17,218 nucleotides of DNA from DASXTW01 sp046726275 (GCA_046726275.1 JBKPAF010000041.1:1-17218); one strand, 5' to 3'. Shown: positions 1-7,493, counted from the first letter of the stretch. The notes: generated by a model from the sequence alone, not told the origin. A program made the numbers and translations.

Positions 1-169
1 CTTCTTCGCCGGAGGTCGTGACTCCCACCACCGTCATCCCTCGTTGCTCGAGAATCCATCTCAACGCATCAGCGAATAGTTTGTGATCCTCGACAATCAG
101 GACGCTAACGCCTTCGGCTAATTGAAGGCTCGCCTGGTCATCCGCGAACTCTGCGTGCCGCATGCTCAT
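1..169 (-). CDS. Response regulator, N-terminal receiver fragment (partial)
   Basis: The frame running from 169 leftwards off the edge encodes 56 residues. After a 20-residue polar leader it reads VSVLIVEDHKLFADALRWIL, the first beta strand, acidic pair (E27-D28) and helix 1 of a CheY-like receiver domain. The phospho-acceptor Asp and any output domain lie outside the window. The EDHKLFADAL wording is typical of NarL/FixJ-type regulators, so a LuxR-type DNA-binding domain is likely, but this is inference. The ATG at 169 is preferred over the ATG at 163 because a GGAGG lies 5 nt upstream of it. No sensor kinase is visible; the partner may be to the left. Confidence 0.85.
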   Translation of the reverse strand, partial: MSMRHAEFADDQASLQLAEGVSVLIVEDHKLFADALRWILEQRGMTVVGVTTSGEE

Positions 170-561
170 CTTGGCCTCCAGAATGGGCTCTTGGAACCAG
201 ATCGCCACCGCCTACAAGACCAGACTTCGGCTAGGTCTTTTGTCCCATCAGGACTAGCCTTAGGTCTCCGGAAAGCGATCGGGCAGCCGGGCACGCCTTC
301 ATGTTCCGGGCTCACCGGGCGGATATGGCTCCGGCCAGTCAGCATCCCTCCCTCCCTATTCCCGTAGGACGGGTAGTCTACTCCTGAATAGCCCAAATTG
401 GCCCCCGGCGAAATGGCCCGTATGGGCTAGTCAATCGGCCGACAGGGAGAGGTCGGAGCGCCCCTGTAGTGGAGAAATACGAATGAGTGGGTCAAGAGGG
501 TTGGTGTTCCTTCGAGACCTACTGACCGGGGGACGGATCGCCCTCGGACACGTCTGGAGCC
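170..561. other. Gene-poor spacer with short inverted repeats
   Basis: About 390 bases without a convincing gene. It holds the upstream region of the response regulator and the 3' flank of amtB. Visible structure: AAGACC (216-221) pairing with GGTCTT (234-239) around a 12-nt loop, followed by TT; the near-palindrome GTAG-T-CTAC (373-381); and TAGCCCA (389-395) with TGGGCTA (423-429). Any of these could be a regulator site or a weak hairpin, but they are short enough to arise by chance. No clear U-tracted terminator follows amtB. The small open frame 483-776 has no ribosome site and no recognisable protein. Confidence 0.4.
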
Positions 562-1893
562 TTAGTCAAGCGCCGGGTCGGTCAGAAGGTCCGTTTCGAG
601 GGGACTCTCCGACCGAATGCGCACGGGAACCACGTCGGGGACCGTCACGGTGTGTGCGGGGAATCCCGGGCGTTCCGTCCAGGCGTAGGCCACCTCCCGA
701 TGCTGGGTCAGATCCAGGCCGGCCTCTTCCTCCTCGCCCGTCACACGGAGCCCCACGAATCGGTCGGCGATCTTGAGGAGACCCATGGTCAGCGCGAAGG
801 AGTACACGGCCACGACGGCGACGGCGATCGCCTGGCGACCGAGCTGGACCAGGCTGCCGTCCGCGCCCGCCGCGTTGACGGCGAGACTCGCGAACACGCC
901 TGTCAGCAGGGCTCCCACGATCCCGCCGGCCAGGTGCACGCCGACCACGTCCAGCGAGTCGTCGTAGCCCAGGAGATTCTTGACGTTCACGGCCAGGTAG
1001 CAGATGAACCCTGCGGTGAAGCCGATCGCGAGCGCGCCCCACGGCCCCACGAACCCCGACGCCGGAGTGATCGCCACCAGTCCTGCCACGGCCCCGGAGG
1101 CGGCCCCGATTGTGGTGGCCTTCCGATGCCGGATCCACTCCGGGAGAAGCCAGCCGAACACCGCAGCGGCCGCCCCGAGCTGGGTCACCACGAACGCGCT
1201 GGCGGCGAGCCCGCTGGCCGACAGTGCGCTTCCGGCGTTGAACCCGAACCAGCCGAACCACAGGATGCCCGCCCCCAGGATCACCATCGGGACATTGTGA
1301 GGGACGAACGCGTCCGTGCTCCAGCCGCGCCTCTTTCCCAGGTAGATAGCGGTCGCCAGCGCGGCCGCGCCGGCGTTGATGTGCACCACGGTGCCCCCGG
1401 CGAAGTCGAGCGCCCCGAGGTGACCGATTCCGAGGAAGCCTCCGCCCCACACCCAATGTGCCACGGGCGCATACACGACGAGCGACCACAGCCCGATGAA
1501 CAGCAGGTAGCCCGAGAACTTCATCCGTTCGGCGAAGGCCCCAGTGATCAGGGCCGGGGTGATGATCGCGAACATGAGCTGGAACGCCATGAAGGCCTGT
1601 GCCGGGACGGTGGGCGCCAGGTCCGCTGGCGTCGATCCAACCCCGTGGAGGCCGACGAACCTCAAGCTTCCGATGACCTGGCCGACGTCCGGGCCGAAGG
1701 CCAGCGAATATCCGACCAACATCCACAGGATGCTCACGAGGGCCAGGGCGATGAACGACTGCATCACCGTCGCCAGGACGTTCTTCGCTCGGACCAGCCC
1801 CCCGTAGAAGAGAGCCAATCCCGGGGTCATGAACATGACGAGGGCGGTTGAGGCCAGCAGCCAGGCGGTGTCCCCGGTGTCGATGCTCGGCAT
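562..1893 (-). CDS. amtB: Ammonium transporter (Amt family)
   Basis: A 443-residue inner-membrane ammonium channel, close to the usual Amt length. Eleven hydrophobic segments are apparent from about residue 10 to 385. The conserved DFAGGTVVHINAG stretch places the first pore histidine at H171, and VGVHLAGG gives the second at H320, matching the twin-His pair of E. coli AmtB. The AERMKF loop (121-126) is also present. The cytoplasmic tail is long (about 60 residues) and contains GLDLTQHREVAY, the region that contacts PII proteins in this family. No glnK/glnB gene is visible in the window. The ATG at 1893 is chosen because GGAAGGAG lies just upstream and the protein begins with the expected periplasmic leader; the frame stays open further upstream but through promoter DNA. 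A GlnR-like box array sits upstream. Confidence 0.96.
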   Translation of the reverse strand: MPSIDTGDTAWLLASTALVMFMTPGLALFYGGLVRAKNVLATVMQSFIALALVSILWMLVGYSLAFGPDVGQVIGSLRFVGLHGVGSTPADLAPTVPAQAFMAFQLMFAIITPALITGAFAERMKFSGYLLFIGLWSLVVYAPVAHWVWGGGFLGIGHLGALDFAGGTVVHINAGAAALATAIYLGKRRGWSTDAFVPHNVPMVILGAGILWFGWFGFNAGSALSASGLAASAFVVTQLGAAAAVFGWLLPEWIRHRKATTIGAASGAVAGLVAITPASGFVGPWGALAIGFTAGFICYLAVNVKNLLGYDDSLDVVGVHLAGGIVGALLTGVFASLAVNAAGADGSLVQLGRQAIAVAVVAVYSFALTMGLLKIADRFVGLRVTGEEEEAGLDLTQHREVAYAWTERPGFPAHTVTVPDVVPVRIRSESPLETDLLTDPALD

Positions 1894-1929
1894 GAGCGCT
1901 CCTTCCTGTGGACCTCTGACGTTCACGCC

Positions 1930-1935
1930 GTTATA
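1930..1935 (-). promoter_or_regulatory. Candidate -10 element of amtB
   Basis: Read on the minus strand this is TATAAC, giving a predicted transcription start near 1923 and a leader of about 30 nt before the amtB ATG. The position 17 nt upstream (1953-1958, AACATG on the minus strand) does not resemble a -35 hexamer, as expected for an activator-dependent promoter. Confidence 0.5.
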
Positions 1936-1945
1936 GAGGGCGAAC

Positions 1946-1983
1946 GTTTCGCCATGTTTGCGGCGGTGTTTCCTCCGCGTTAA
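1946..1983. promoter_or_regulatory. GlnR-like four-box operator between amtB and LLM gene
   Basis: On the minus strand four 5-mers occur with exact 6-nt gaps: TTAAC (1979-1983), GAAAC (1968-1972), GCAAA (1957-1961) and GAAAC (1946-1950). The published actinobacterial GlnR pattern is gTnAC-N6-GaAAC repeated twice. Both b-type boxes match fully, the first a-type box matches in all but its first base, and the third is weak. The array centre (about 1964.5) lies near -41 relative to the predicted amtB start, suitable for activation. It also reaches the -35 zone of the divergent LLM gene. That the genome encodes GlnR is an assumption. Confidence 0.5.
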
Positions 1984-1995
1984 CTCTGGTCCGCC

Positions 1996-2001
1996 TAGAC
2001 T
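1996..2001 (+). promoter_or_regulatory. Candidate -10 of a leaderless transcript
   Basis: TAGACT fits the TANNNT pattern and is followed by exactly 7 nt before the ATG at 2009, the spacing expected when transcription begins at the start codon. No GGAGG-type ribosome site precedes that ATG, which supports leaderless translation. Confidence 0.5.
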
Positions 2002-2008
2002 GCGTGGG

Positions 2009-2836
2009 ATGCGGCTCGGGTTGGATGTGGCACAGCACCAACTCGACTGGCCCGAGCTCCTGCGGCGGGTCCGGTTCGCCGAGGAGTCCGGGTTCGAGGG
2101 CGCGTGGGTCTTCGACCATTTCAAGCCCCTGTATGGCGATCCTGGGGGGCCCTGTATGGAGGGATGGGCGCTTCTCGCCGCGCTGGCTGCCGCTACGGAC
2201 CGGATCCGGCTCGGTACTCTCGTCACAGGGATTACCTACCGGCACCCATCGGTCCTCACCGCGGAAGCGGTGACCGTCGATCGGATCTCAAACGGGCGGC
2301 TCGAGCTGGCCGTCGGGGCCGCCTGGTTCGAGACGGAGCACCGGGAGCTCGGTATCCCCTTCCCCCGCGTGCGCGAGCGAACCGAACGGCTGGAAGAGGC
2401 GGTTCAGGTTATGCGATTGCTGATGACCGAGGACGGGGTCACCTTCGCCGGGACGCACTATCGGCTCGAGGGCGCGACGTACCATCCCCGTCCCGTCCAG
2501 CAGCCGCACCCGCCGATCTGGATCGGCGCGGGAGGTGAGCGGCGCACGATCCCCATCGCCGCACGGCACGCCGACGTCTGGCACTCGTTCGGGTCGGTCG
2601 AGGCGCTCGAGCGGAAGGCGGCCGTTCTGGACCGAGCCGCCGACGCGGCCGGCCGAGACCCGGCCACGATCGTGCGGGCCACCGACCTATCGATCTCGGA
2701 GGCATGGGGAGCCGTTCGGAAGCGAGCCCTGGCCTTGGCCGAGTTCGGCTTCTCGTACCTCATCGTGAGTTGGCCCTCGGAAGGATGGCAGCGTCTCGAG
2801 GAGTTCGTGGAGAAGGTCCTGCCCGAGCTTCCCTGA
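2009..2836 (+). CDS. LLM-class flavin/F420-dependent oxidoreductase
   Basis: A 275-residue luciferase-like TIM-barrel protein. Visible family features are the N-terminal WPELLRRVRFAEESGFEGAWVFDHF (13-37), RIRLGTLVTGITYRHPSVLTAEAVTVDRISNGRLELAVGAAW (65-106) and HPRPVQQPHPPIWIGAGG (159-176). In this superfamily such blocks bind F420 or FMN; the substrate cannot be deduced. The ATG at 2009 is preferred over an upstream in-frame ATG at 1958: the barrel begins immediately after 2009, and a TAGACT element sits 7 nt before it. The upstream ATG would add 17 residues translated from the operator region. It is divergent from amtB and about 180 bp before the purine permease, so it may share nitrogen control. 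Alternatives are FMN-dependent alkanal or alkanesulfonate monooxygenase relatives. Confidence 0.9.
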   Translation: MRLGLDVAQHQLDWPELLRRVRFAEESGFEGAWVFDHFKPLYGDPGGPCMEGWALLAALAAATDRIRLGTLVTGITYRHPSVLTAEAVTVDRISNGRLELAVGAAWFETEHRELGIPFPRVRERTERLEEAVQVMRLLMTEDGVTFAGTHYRLEGATYHPRPVQQPHPPIWIGAGGERRTIPIAARHADVWHSFGSVEALERKAAVLDRAADAAGRDPATIVRATDLSISEAWGAVRKRALALAEFGFSYLIVSWPSEGWQRLEEFVEKVLPELP

Positions 2837-2911
2837 CGGCGCTCCGTGCCCGCTCGAGGTCGCCGCGGAAAAAAATGGTGCTTGACCTGCACGGATAGCC
2901 GTTCCGGCTCC

Positions 2912-2940
2912 TTGCGCCCGGATCGCCGCATCCTTATCCT
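2912..2940 (+). promoter_or_regulatory. Candidate promoter of the NCS2 permease
   Basis: TTGCGC (2912-2917), a 17-nt gap and TATCCT (2935-2940) form a plausible sigma-70-type promoter with start near 2947. That would give a leader of about 70 nt before the ATG at 3018. The -35 is only partly consensus. Confidence 0.4.
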
Positions 2941-2956
2941 TCACGTGTCTTCCCCG

Positions 2957-3014
2957 CTGGGTGGTCTGGGGCCCACCAGAAGCGGAACGCTCCGGACCTG
3001 GCAGGAAAGGAGCG
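2957..3014 (+). promoter_or_regulatory. Leader hairpins, one covering the ribosome site
   Basis: Two inverted repeats lie between the candidate promoter and the NCS2 start. The first pairs CTGG-TGG with CCA-CCAG (2957-2964 with 2973-2979, one bulged G). The second pairs CGCTCC (2988-2993) with GGAGCG (3009-3014), which would bury the AGGAAAGGAG ribosome site used by the permease. No known purine riboswitch signature (PreQ1, purine aptamer) is recognisable. High GC makes chance pairing likely. Confidence 0.3.
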
Positions 3015-3017
3015 CCT

Positions 3018-4511
3018 ATGGCCATCTGGTCACCGCCACGACCGAGCACCACGGGGACTGGCGGTCTCGATCGGTACTTCCACGTCACCGAGCGAGGTTC
3101 CACAATCCGAACCGAGGTCATCGCCGGAGCGGCCACGTGGCTCACGATGGCCTACATCATCTTCGTCAACCCGGCGATCCTCGGGACGATCCCCGATCGC
3201 CTGGGGAACTTCGTCGCCGGTGGGAAGCAGTTCGACGCCGCACAGGTAGCCGCGGTCACGGCTCTGGTGGCCGGGGTTCTGACGCTGTTGATGGGCGCAT
3301 ACGCGAACTACCCGTTCGCGATGGCGGCTGGCTTGGGCCTCAACGCCTTCGTGACGTTCACCTTGGTCGGGACGTTTCAGCTCACGTGGCCTCAGGCCAT
3401 GGGCGTCGTGGTCTGGGAGGGCCTGTGCATCACCCTCCTCGTCCTGACGCGCTTCCGCGAGTACGTGATGAACGCCATCCCGTTGGACCTGAAACGCGCG
3501 ATCGGTGTGGGAATCGGGGCGTTCATCGCGTTCATCGGCCTGGTCAATGCGGGGATCGTGATCCACCCGGAGTCGGGCACCATCGTCACGCTGAATCCGG
3601 ACCTCCGCCACCTGCAGTTCCTGGTGTTCGTCATCGGGTTGGCCATCACGATGGCCCTGGTCGCACGGAGGGTGAAAGGGGCTCTGCTCGGGAGCATCGT
3701 GATCACCACGATCATCGCCTCGATCATCAACGTGGCGTTCACGGACTCGACGCTCTATCCGGAGGGGGTCGCGTCGCTTCCGGACAAGATCTTCCACGTT
3801 CCAGACCTCAGCATCATCGGGAACTTCTCGCTGGGGCTCCAAGGGATCGCCATCGGGACGGCCATCGCCCTCGTGGTCTCCGTGATGCTGTCGGATTTCT
3901 TCGACACCATGGGAACCGTGGTGGGGGTTGGTGGCGAGGCAGGGCTGCTCGACAGCAAGGGGCAGCTCCCTGGCATCCAGCGGGTCCTGCTGGTCGACTC
4001 GCTCGGAGCCGCCGCGGGTGGGGTGGGCTCGGTCTCCTCGAACACCACGTTCATCGAGAGCGCGGCGGGCGTGTCGGAGGGCGGCCGGACCGGCATGACC
4101 TCCGTGGTCACTGCGATCCTGTTCTTCGCCGCGCTGTTCTTCGCGTCACTCGCCGGGGTCATCCCACCCCAAGCCACGGCGCCGGTCCTGATCATGGTGG
4201 GCTACTTCATGATGACCATCGTCAAGGACATCAACTGGTCCGATCCCGTCATCGGGATCCCCGCGCTGCTGATCATCCTGGTTCAGCCGCTCACGTTCAA
4301 CATCACGAACGGGATCGGCGCGGGATTCATCGCGTACACGGTCATCCAGCTGACTCGTGCAGAGGGGTGGAGGGATCTGGGCTACTTCGTCTCCTCAGTA
4401 GGCAAGGGACAGTGGCGCGAACTGGCCACGCACCAGTGGAAGCTGCACCCCCTGATGGTGGTCGTGTCCGCTGTGTTCGGCTGGTACTTCTGGAAGGGAC
4501 TGCTCGCGTAG
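3018..4511 (+). CDS. NCS2-family purine base permease (AzgA/PbuG type)
   Basis: A 497-residue membrane transporter of the adenine/guanine/hypoxanthine permease group (COG2252-like). Family landmarks are ERGSTIRTEVIAGAATWLTM (25-44) followed by AYIIFVNPAIL (45-55), DFFDTMGT (293-300, with the conserved substrate-site acidic residue) and SSNTTFIESAAGVSEGGRTG (340-359). About 12 to 14 hydrophobic segments are apparent. The ATG at 3018 has AGGAAAGGAG a few nt upstream; the frame extends to 2961 but only through leader DNA. The gene stands alone between its candidate promoter and a strong terminator. Its likely role is proton-coupled import of purine bases, supplying the adenine deaminase and xanthine dehydrogenase encoded to the right. 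Which base it prefers cannot be told from sequence alone. Confidence 0.93.
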   Translation: MAIWSPPRPSTTGTGGLDRYFHVTERGSTIRTEVIAGAATWLTMAYIIFVNPAILGTIPDRLGNFVAGGKQFDAAQVAAVTALVAGVLTLLMGAYANYPFAMAAGLGLNAFVTFTLVGTFQLTWPQAMGVVVWEGLCITLLVLTRFREYVMNAIPLDLKRAIGVGIGAFIAFIGLVNAGIVIHPESGTIVTLNPDLRHLQFLVFVIGLAITMALVARRVKGALLGSIVITTIIASIINVAFTDSTLYPEGVASLPDKIFHVPDLSIIGNFSLGLQGIAIGTAIALVVSVMLSDFFDTMGTVVGVGGEAGLLDSKGQLPGIQRVLLVDSLGAAAGGVGSVSSNTTFIESAAGVSEGGRTGMTSVVTAILFFAALFFASLAGVIPPQATAPVLIMVGYFMMTIVKDINWSDPVIGIPALLIILVQPLTFNITNGIGAGFIAYTVIQLTRAEGWRDLGYFVSSVGKGQWRELATHQWKLHPLMVVVSAVFGWYFWKGLLA

Positions 4512-4537
4512 CGCCATCCGACCGGTTTGCAATGACG

Positions 4538-4564
4538 AAAGGGGGCGTCCCGGACGCCCCCTTT
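4538..4564. terminator. Bidirectional intrinsic terminator
   Basis: A perfect 12-bp stem: AAAGGGGGCGTC (4538-4549), loop CCG, then GACGCCCCCTTT (4553-4564), followed by CTC on the plus strand. It lies 26 bases after the NCS2 permease stop and 16 bases after the stop of the convergent small membrane gene, so it can end transcription from both sides. Confidence 0.9.
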
Positions 4565-4580
4565 CTCGTTGGCCGCCGAA

Positions 4581-4952
4581 TCAGGCTCGCGATATCAGGA
4601 TGCGGTTCATCCTCCGAAGCTGGCGCACTTCGGCGAACCGGAACAGGAACCATGTGGCCACGAGGGCGGCCAGCCCCCACACCCGCCACTCCTGCTCCTC
4701 CATCCTGGCCGAGGCGCTCCTGACCCACTGCTCGGACAGGGTCTTCGCCTGATCGGGCAGCTGCCTCGCTCGGTCGGGCAGCCTTTTCGCCGCCTCTTGG
4801 GCTCGCTCGGTCGCGGAGCGCTTCCGATTCCGGGCTCGGCGGGCCAGAATCAGGGCAGCGCCGCTGCCTCCGGCTACGGTGAGGCCCTTGAGCAGGGCGG
4901 CGCGCTGGCCGTTCCGCCTCTCCGTGCTCAGGTAATCGGTCGAATTGCTCAT
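4581..4952 (-). CDS. Small membrane protein of unknown function
   Basis: A 123-residue protein I do not recognise. It has two hydrophobic segments, about residues 20-36 and 91-107. Between them lies a charged, Ala-rich helical stretch (38-90) with a short internal repeat: LPDRARQ followed at once by LPDQAKT. This build resembles small membrane proteins with an amphipathic or coiled-coil linker, and DUF3618-like proteins have a comparable look; no function is assigned. The ATG at 4952 is chosen because AGAGGAGG precedes it by about 5 nt; an upstream in-frame start at 4994 lacks such a site. It is divergent from the PAP2 gene (116-bp spacer) and ends at the shared terminator. Confidence 0.75.
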   Translation of the reverse strand: MSNSTDYLSTERRNGQRAALLKGLTVAGGSGAALILARRARNRKRSATERAQEAAKRLPDRARQLPDQAKTLSEQWVRSASARMEEQEWRVWGLAALVATWFLFRFAEVRQLRRMNRILISRA

Positions 4953-5068
4953 CGTGGCCTCCTCTGGGCGTGGGACCTCGGCCGGGACGCTCACTCCAAG
5001 TCCTTCCCACTCGGACCCACTCTCACCCCTCGATACCGCCTCGCTGGGAAGGTACTTTCCTCGGGACC

Positions 5069-5785
5069 GTGGATCAGGGCGGGCCTGGGAATCAAGACTG
5101 GTCGGGAGGGGGGCGGGCCTGGCGGCGGAATGCCGTCGTCGCGTTCGTCGCCTCGGCGGCTGTGTTCGCCCTGCTTGCTTGGAGCGCCGCGGCCGAGGCG
5201 GGCCCGGCCCGGGTCGATCCTTTCGTTCAGGACTTCGTCGTGGACCATCGAGTTGGTTGGTTGACCGAGTTCCTCCGAGTGGCGACCTTCCTGGGGTCGA
5301 CGCTGGTGCTCGGGGCGGTCCTGGCCGACTTCGCCGCCTTCATGTGGGCCACCCGGAGAGACGTGACGGGCCCGGCCGTCACGGTGGCCGCGTTCCTCCT
5401 CACGGTCCTGGCGAAGAACGCCGGCAAGGCTCTCATCGAGCGGCCCCGGCCATCCCCGCTCGAAGCCATTGGTTCGAACACCGGGTTCGCCTTTCCCTCC
5501 GGCCACGCGGCTGACTCCCTGGCGGTGTTCGCCTTGATCGCCCTCATCGCGTCGACGGGCCGAAGCCCGCGTGTCCGGTGGGCAATCTGGTCCGGCGCCG
5601 CGCTGGTGATCCTCGTCGTCGGAGGTTCCCGCGTCTATCTCGGGTCGCACTGGCTCACCGATGTCGTGGGCGGCTGGGCGCTGGCCGCAGCGATCGTGTC
5701 GCTTCTGGCAAGCGTATTCCTCGATCCGGGACGCCGGCGGCCGGCCGACCGGGTCACGCCTCCAGAGGAACCAACTCGAACCTGA
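5069..5785 (+). CDS. PAP2-superfamily phosphatase, membrane bound
   Basis: A 238-residue (from the GTG at 5069) integral membrane phosphatase. All three signature motifs are intact: K120-X6-R127-P128 (KALIERPRP), FPSGH with the catalytic His at H146, and SRVYLGSHWLTD with H194 and D198. About five or six hydrophobic segments are present. The family removes phosphate from lipid phosphates such as undecaprenyl diphosphate or phosphatidate; which one cannot be seen here. The start is uncertain. The frame stays open to a GTG at 4970 but that leader is Pro/Arg-rich and unlike a PAP2 N-terminus. TACTTT at 5053-5058 could be a -10 element giving a leaderless or very short leader. Its 3' end overlaps the 3' end of the convergent adenine deaminase by 32 bases. 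Confidence 0.9.
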   Translation: MDQGGPGNQDWSGGGRAWRRNAVVAFVASAAVFALLAWSAAAEAGPARVDPFVQDFVVDHRVGWLTEFLRVATFLGSTLVLGAVLADFAAFMWATRRDVTGPAVTVAAFLLTVLAKNAGKALIERPRPSPLEAIGSNTGFAFPSGHAADSLAVFALIALIASTGRSPRVRWAIWSGAALVILVVGGSRVYLGSHWLTDVVGGWALAAAIVSLLASVFLDPGRRRPADRVTPPEEPTRT

Positions 5786-7493
5786 CGGTATCGACCAGGC
5801 CGTGATCGGTGATCTTGAGCTCGGGAACGACGGAAAGGGCCAGGAAGGACATCGTCATGAACGGGGCTGGGATCGTTGCCCCGAGCTGCCGGGAAGCCTC
5901 CTCCATCCGCTCGACGGCAGAGGCCACCTCCTCCACCGGTCGGTCGGAGAGCAGCCCTCCGATCGGACACGGAACCTCGGCCAGGACCCGTTCGTCGGCC
6001 ACGGCGACCTGGCCACCCCCGATCTCCACCAGCCGGTTCACGGCCGCCGCCATGTCCGCGTCATCGAGGCCGACGACCACGACGTTGTGGGCGTCGTGCG
6101 CGTGCGTCGAGGCCAGGGCTCCCCTCCGGAGCCCGAATCCGGAGACGAATCCCAACCCAATGCGGCCGGTCTCCCTGTGACGCTCGACCACGGAGATCTT
6201 CGCCAGGTCTCTCGTCGGGTCGGCCACCGCTCGGCCGTCTCGCCGAGCCGGCTCGGCCTCCAGCGCCCGGGTCACGATCTGCCCGGCGTCGACCCCGATC
6301 ACCCGGACCCGTCCGTCGGCGCGGATGGCGAAATCCGCAGCCGTGAGGGTGCGCACGCGAACGCTCCCCCGCATCCAGTCCGGAGCGGACACTTTCCGGA
6401 TGGGGATGGCCCGCCCGTCACTCGCCACCAGCTTTCCCCGCTTCCACACCGCCGCGGGACGGAAGAATTCGAGGTCGGGGACCGCCACCAGGTCGGCGAT
6501 ATACCCAGGTGCCACCGCGCCGTGCTCATGGAGTCGGTGATACCGCGCCGCGAACAACGTTCCCATAACCACCGCGTGATACGGCTGGCATCCGAGGGCG
6601 ACCGCCCTGCGCATCACGTCGTTGATGTGGCCTTCCTTAAGAAGCTGATCCGGTTCGCGATCGTCGGTGCACAGAAGGCAGTTGCCAGGCCCGAACCGCT
6701 CGACCAGGGGGAGGAGAGCCTCGAGGTTCCGCGCCGCCGAACCTTCGCGGATCATGATCCACATCCCCAGCCGGCGCTTCTCCAGCGCTTCCTCGTAGGT
6801 GGTGCACTCGTGATCGCTCCTGATCCCTGCGGCCAGATAGGCGTTCAGCCCCCTCCCGGAAAGACCCGGAGCGTGCCCGTCGAGGTGGAACTTTCCAGCC
6901 CGCCGGGCCGCAGTCACCTTGGCCAGCGACTCGGGGTCGCCCGCGGCCACCTCGGGGAAGTTCATCATCTCGGCCACGCCGATGGCTCTCGGTTCTTCGT
7001 CCAGGAACCTGGCGATGTCCTCCGCCCCCACGGTGGCGCCGTTCGATTCGAAGGGACTCGCCGGCACGCACGAGGACACCATGACGAAATAGTCCAGAGG
7101 GACGTCGTCGGCCGCGGCGAGCAGGGCCCTCACGCCTTCGAGGCCGAACACGTTGGCGATCTCGTGGGGGTCGATGACGACGGTGGTCGTGCCCCACGGC
7201 AGGACTGCTCTAGCGAACTCGTCGACCATGAGCTTGGTCGACTCGATGTGCATGTGGCCGTCGATGAACCCGGGGAGCAGGATCAGCCCGGTCGCGTCAT
7301 AGGTCTGGACACCCCGATAGCCGGGCCCCACGGCGGCGACGTGTTCTCCTGCCACGGCCACATCGGCTTCGAGCAGCTCGCCGGTGAACACCGAGAGGAC
7401 CCGGCCGCCGGCGATCACCAGGTCGGCGGGCCCGTCACCCCGGGCCACCGCCAGGCGGTGACCCAGGTCCTCCGCGGCCGCAGAGTCCCTCAT
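5754..7493 (-). CDS. ade: Adenine deaminase
   Basis: A 579-residue amidohydrolase of the bacterial adenine deaminase family (EC 3.5.4.2, adenine + water to hypoxanthine + ammonia), with normal family length. The N-terminal composite barrel shows LLPGFIDGHMHIESTK with the metal-binding HMH at 80-82, then IDPHEIANV (H110). Further on are HLDGHAPG, GIRSDHECT and the CTDDRE stretch bearing the catalytic Asp. The C-terminal domain shows HAHDAHN and ends with the usual RFELVPL-type tail. The ATG at 7493 overlaps the stop of the upstream subtilase as ATGA (7490-7493), so it is probably translated by coupling. The frame remains open upstream to 8153, but only inside the protease gene. Its product feeds the xanthine dehydrogenase encoded at the head of the same strand. 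Confidence 0.96.
   Translation of the reverse strand: MRDSAAAEDLGHRLAVARGDGPADLVIAGGRVLSVFTGELLEADVAVAGEHVAAVGPGYRGVQTYDATGLILLPGFIDGHMHIESTKLMVDEFARAVLPWGTTTVVIDPHEIANVFGLEGVRALLAAADDVPLDYFVMVSSCVPASPFESNGATVGAEDIARFLDEEPRAIGVAEMMNFPEVAAGDPESLAKVTAARRAGKFHLDGHAPGLSGRGLNAYLAAGIRSDHECTTYEEALEKRRLGMWIMIREGSAARNLEALLPLVERFGPGNCLLCTDDREPDQLLKEGHINDVMRRAVALGCQPYHAVVMGTLFAARYHRLHEHGAVAPGYIADLVAVPDLEFFRPAAVWKRGKLVASDGRAIPIRKVSAPDWMRGSVRVRTLTAADFAIRADGRVRVIGVDAGQIVTRALEAEPARRDGRAVADPTRDLAKISVVERHRETGRIGLGFVSGFGLRRGALASTHAHDAHNVVVVGLDDADMAAAVNRLVEIGGGQVAVADERVLAEVPCPIGGLLSDRPVEEVASAVERMEEASRQLGATIPAPFMTMSFLALSVVPELKITDHGLVDTVRFELVPLEA

Noticed and set aside
483..776. Possible small plus-strand gene between the response regulator and amtB
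   Set aside because: It overlaps the amtB 3' end, has no ribosome site and a disordered Arg/Pro translation.
1894..2226. Minus-strand extension of the amtB frame by over 100 residues
   Set aside because: It runs through the amtB promoter, the GlnR-like boxes and the LLM gene; the extra protein is Arg/Ser/Pro-rich and a good ribosome site marks the ATG at 1893.
2882..2887. TTGACC as -35 of the NCS2 permease
   Set aside because: No -10-like hexamer occurs 16-18 nt downstream; TTGCGC with TATCCT fits better.
2846..4723. Long plus-strand frame overlapping the NCS2 permease
   Set aside because: Arg/His/Gly-rich translation with no family features; the permease in the other frame has clear motifs, so this is a GC-bias shadow.
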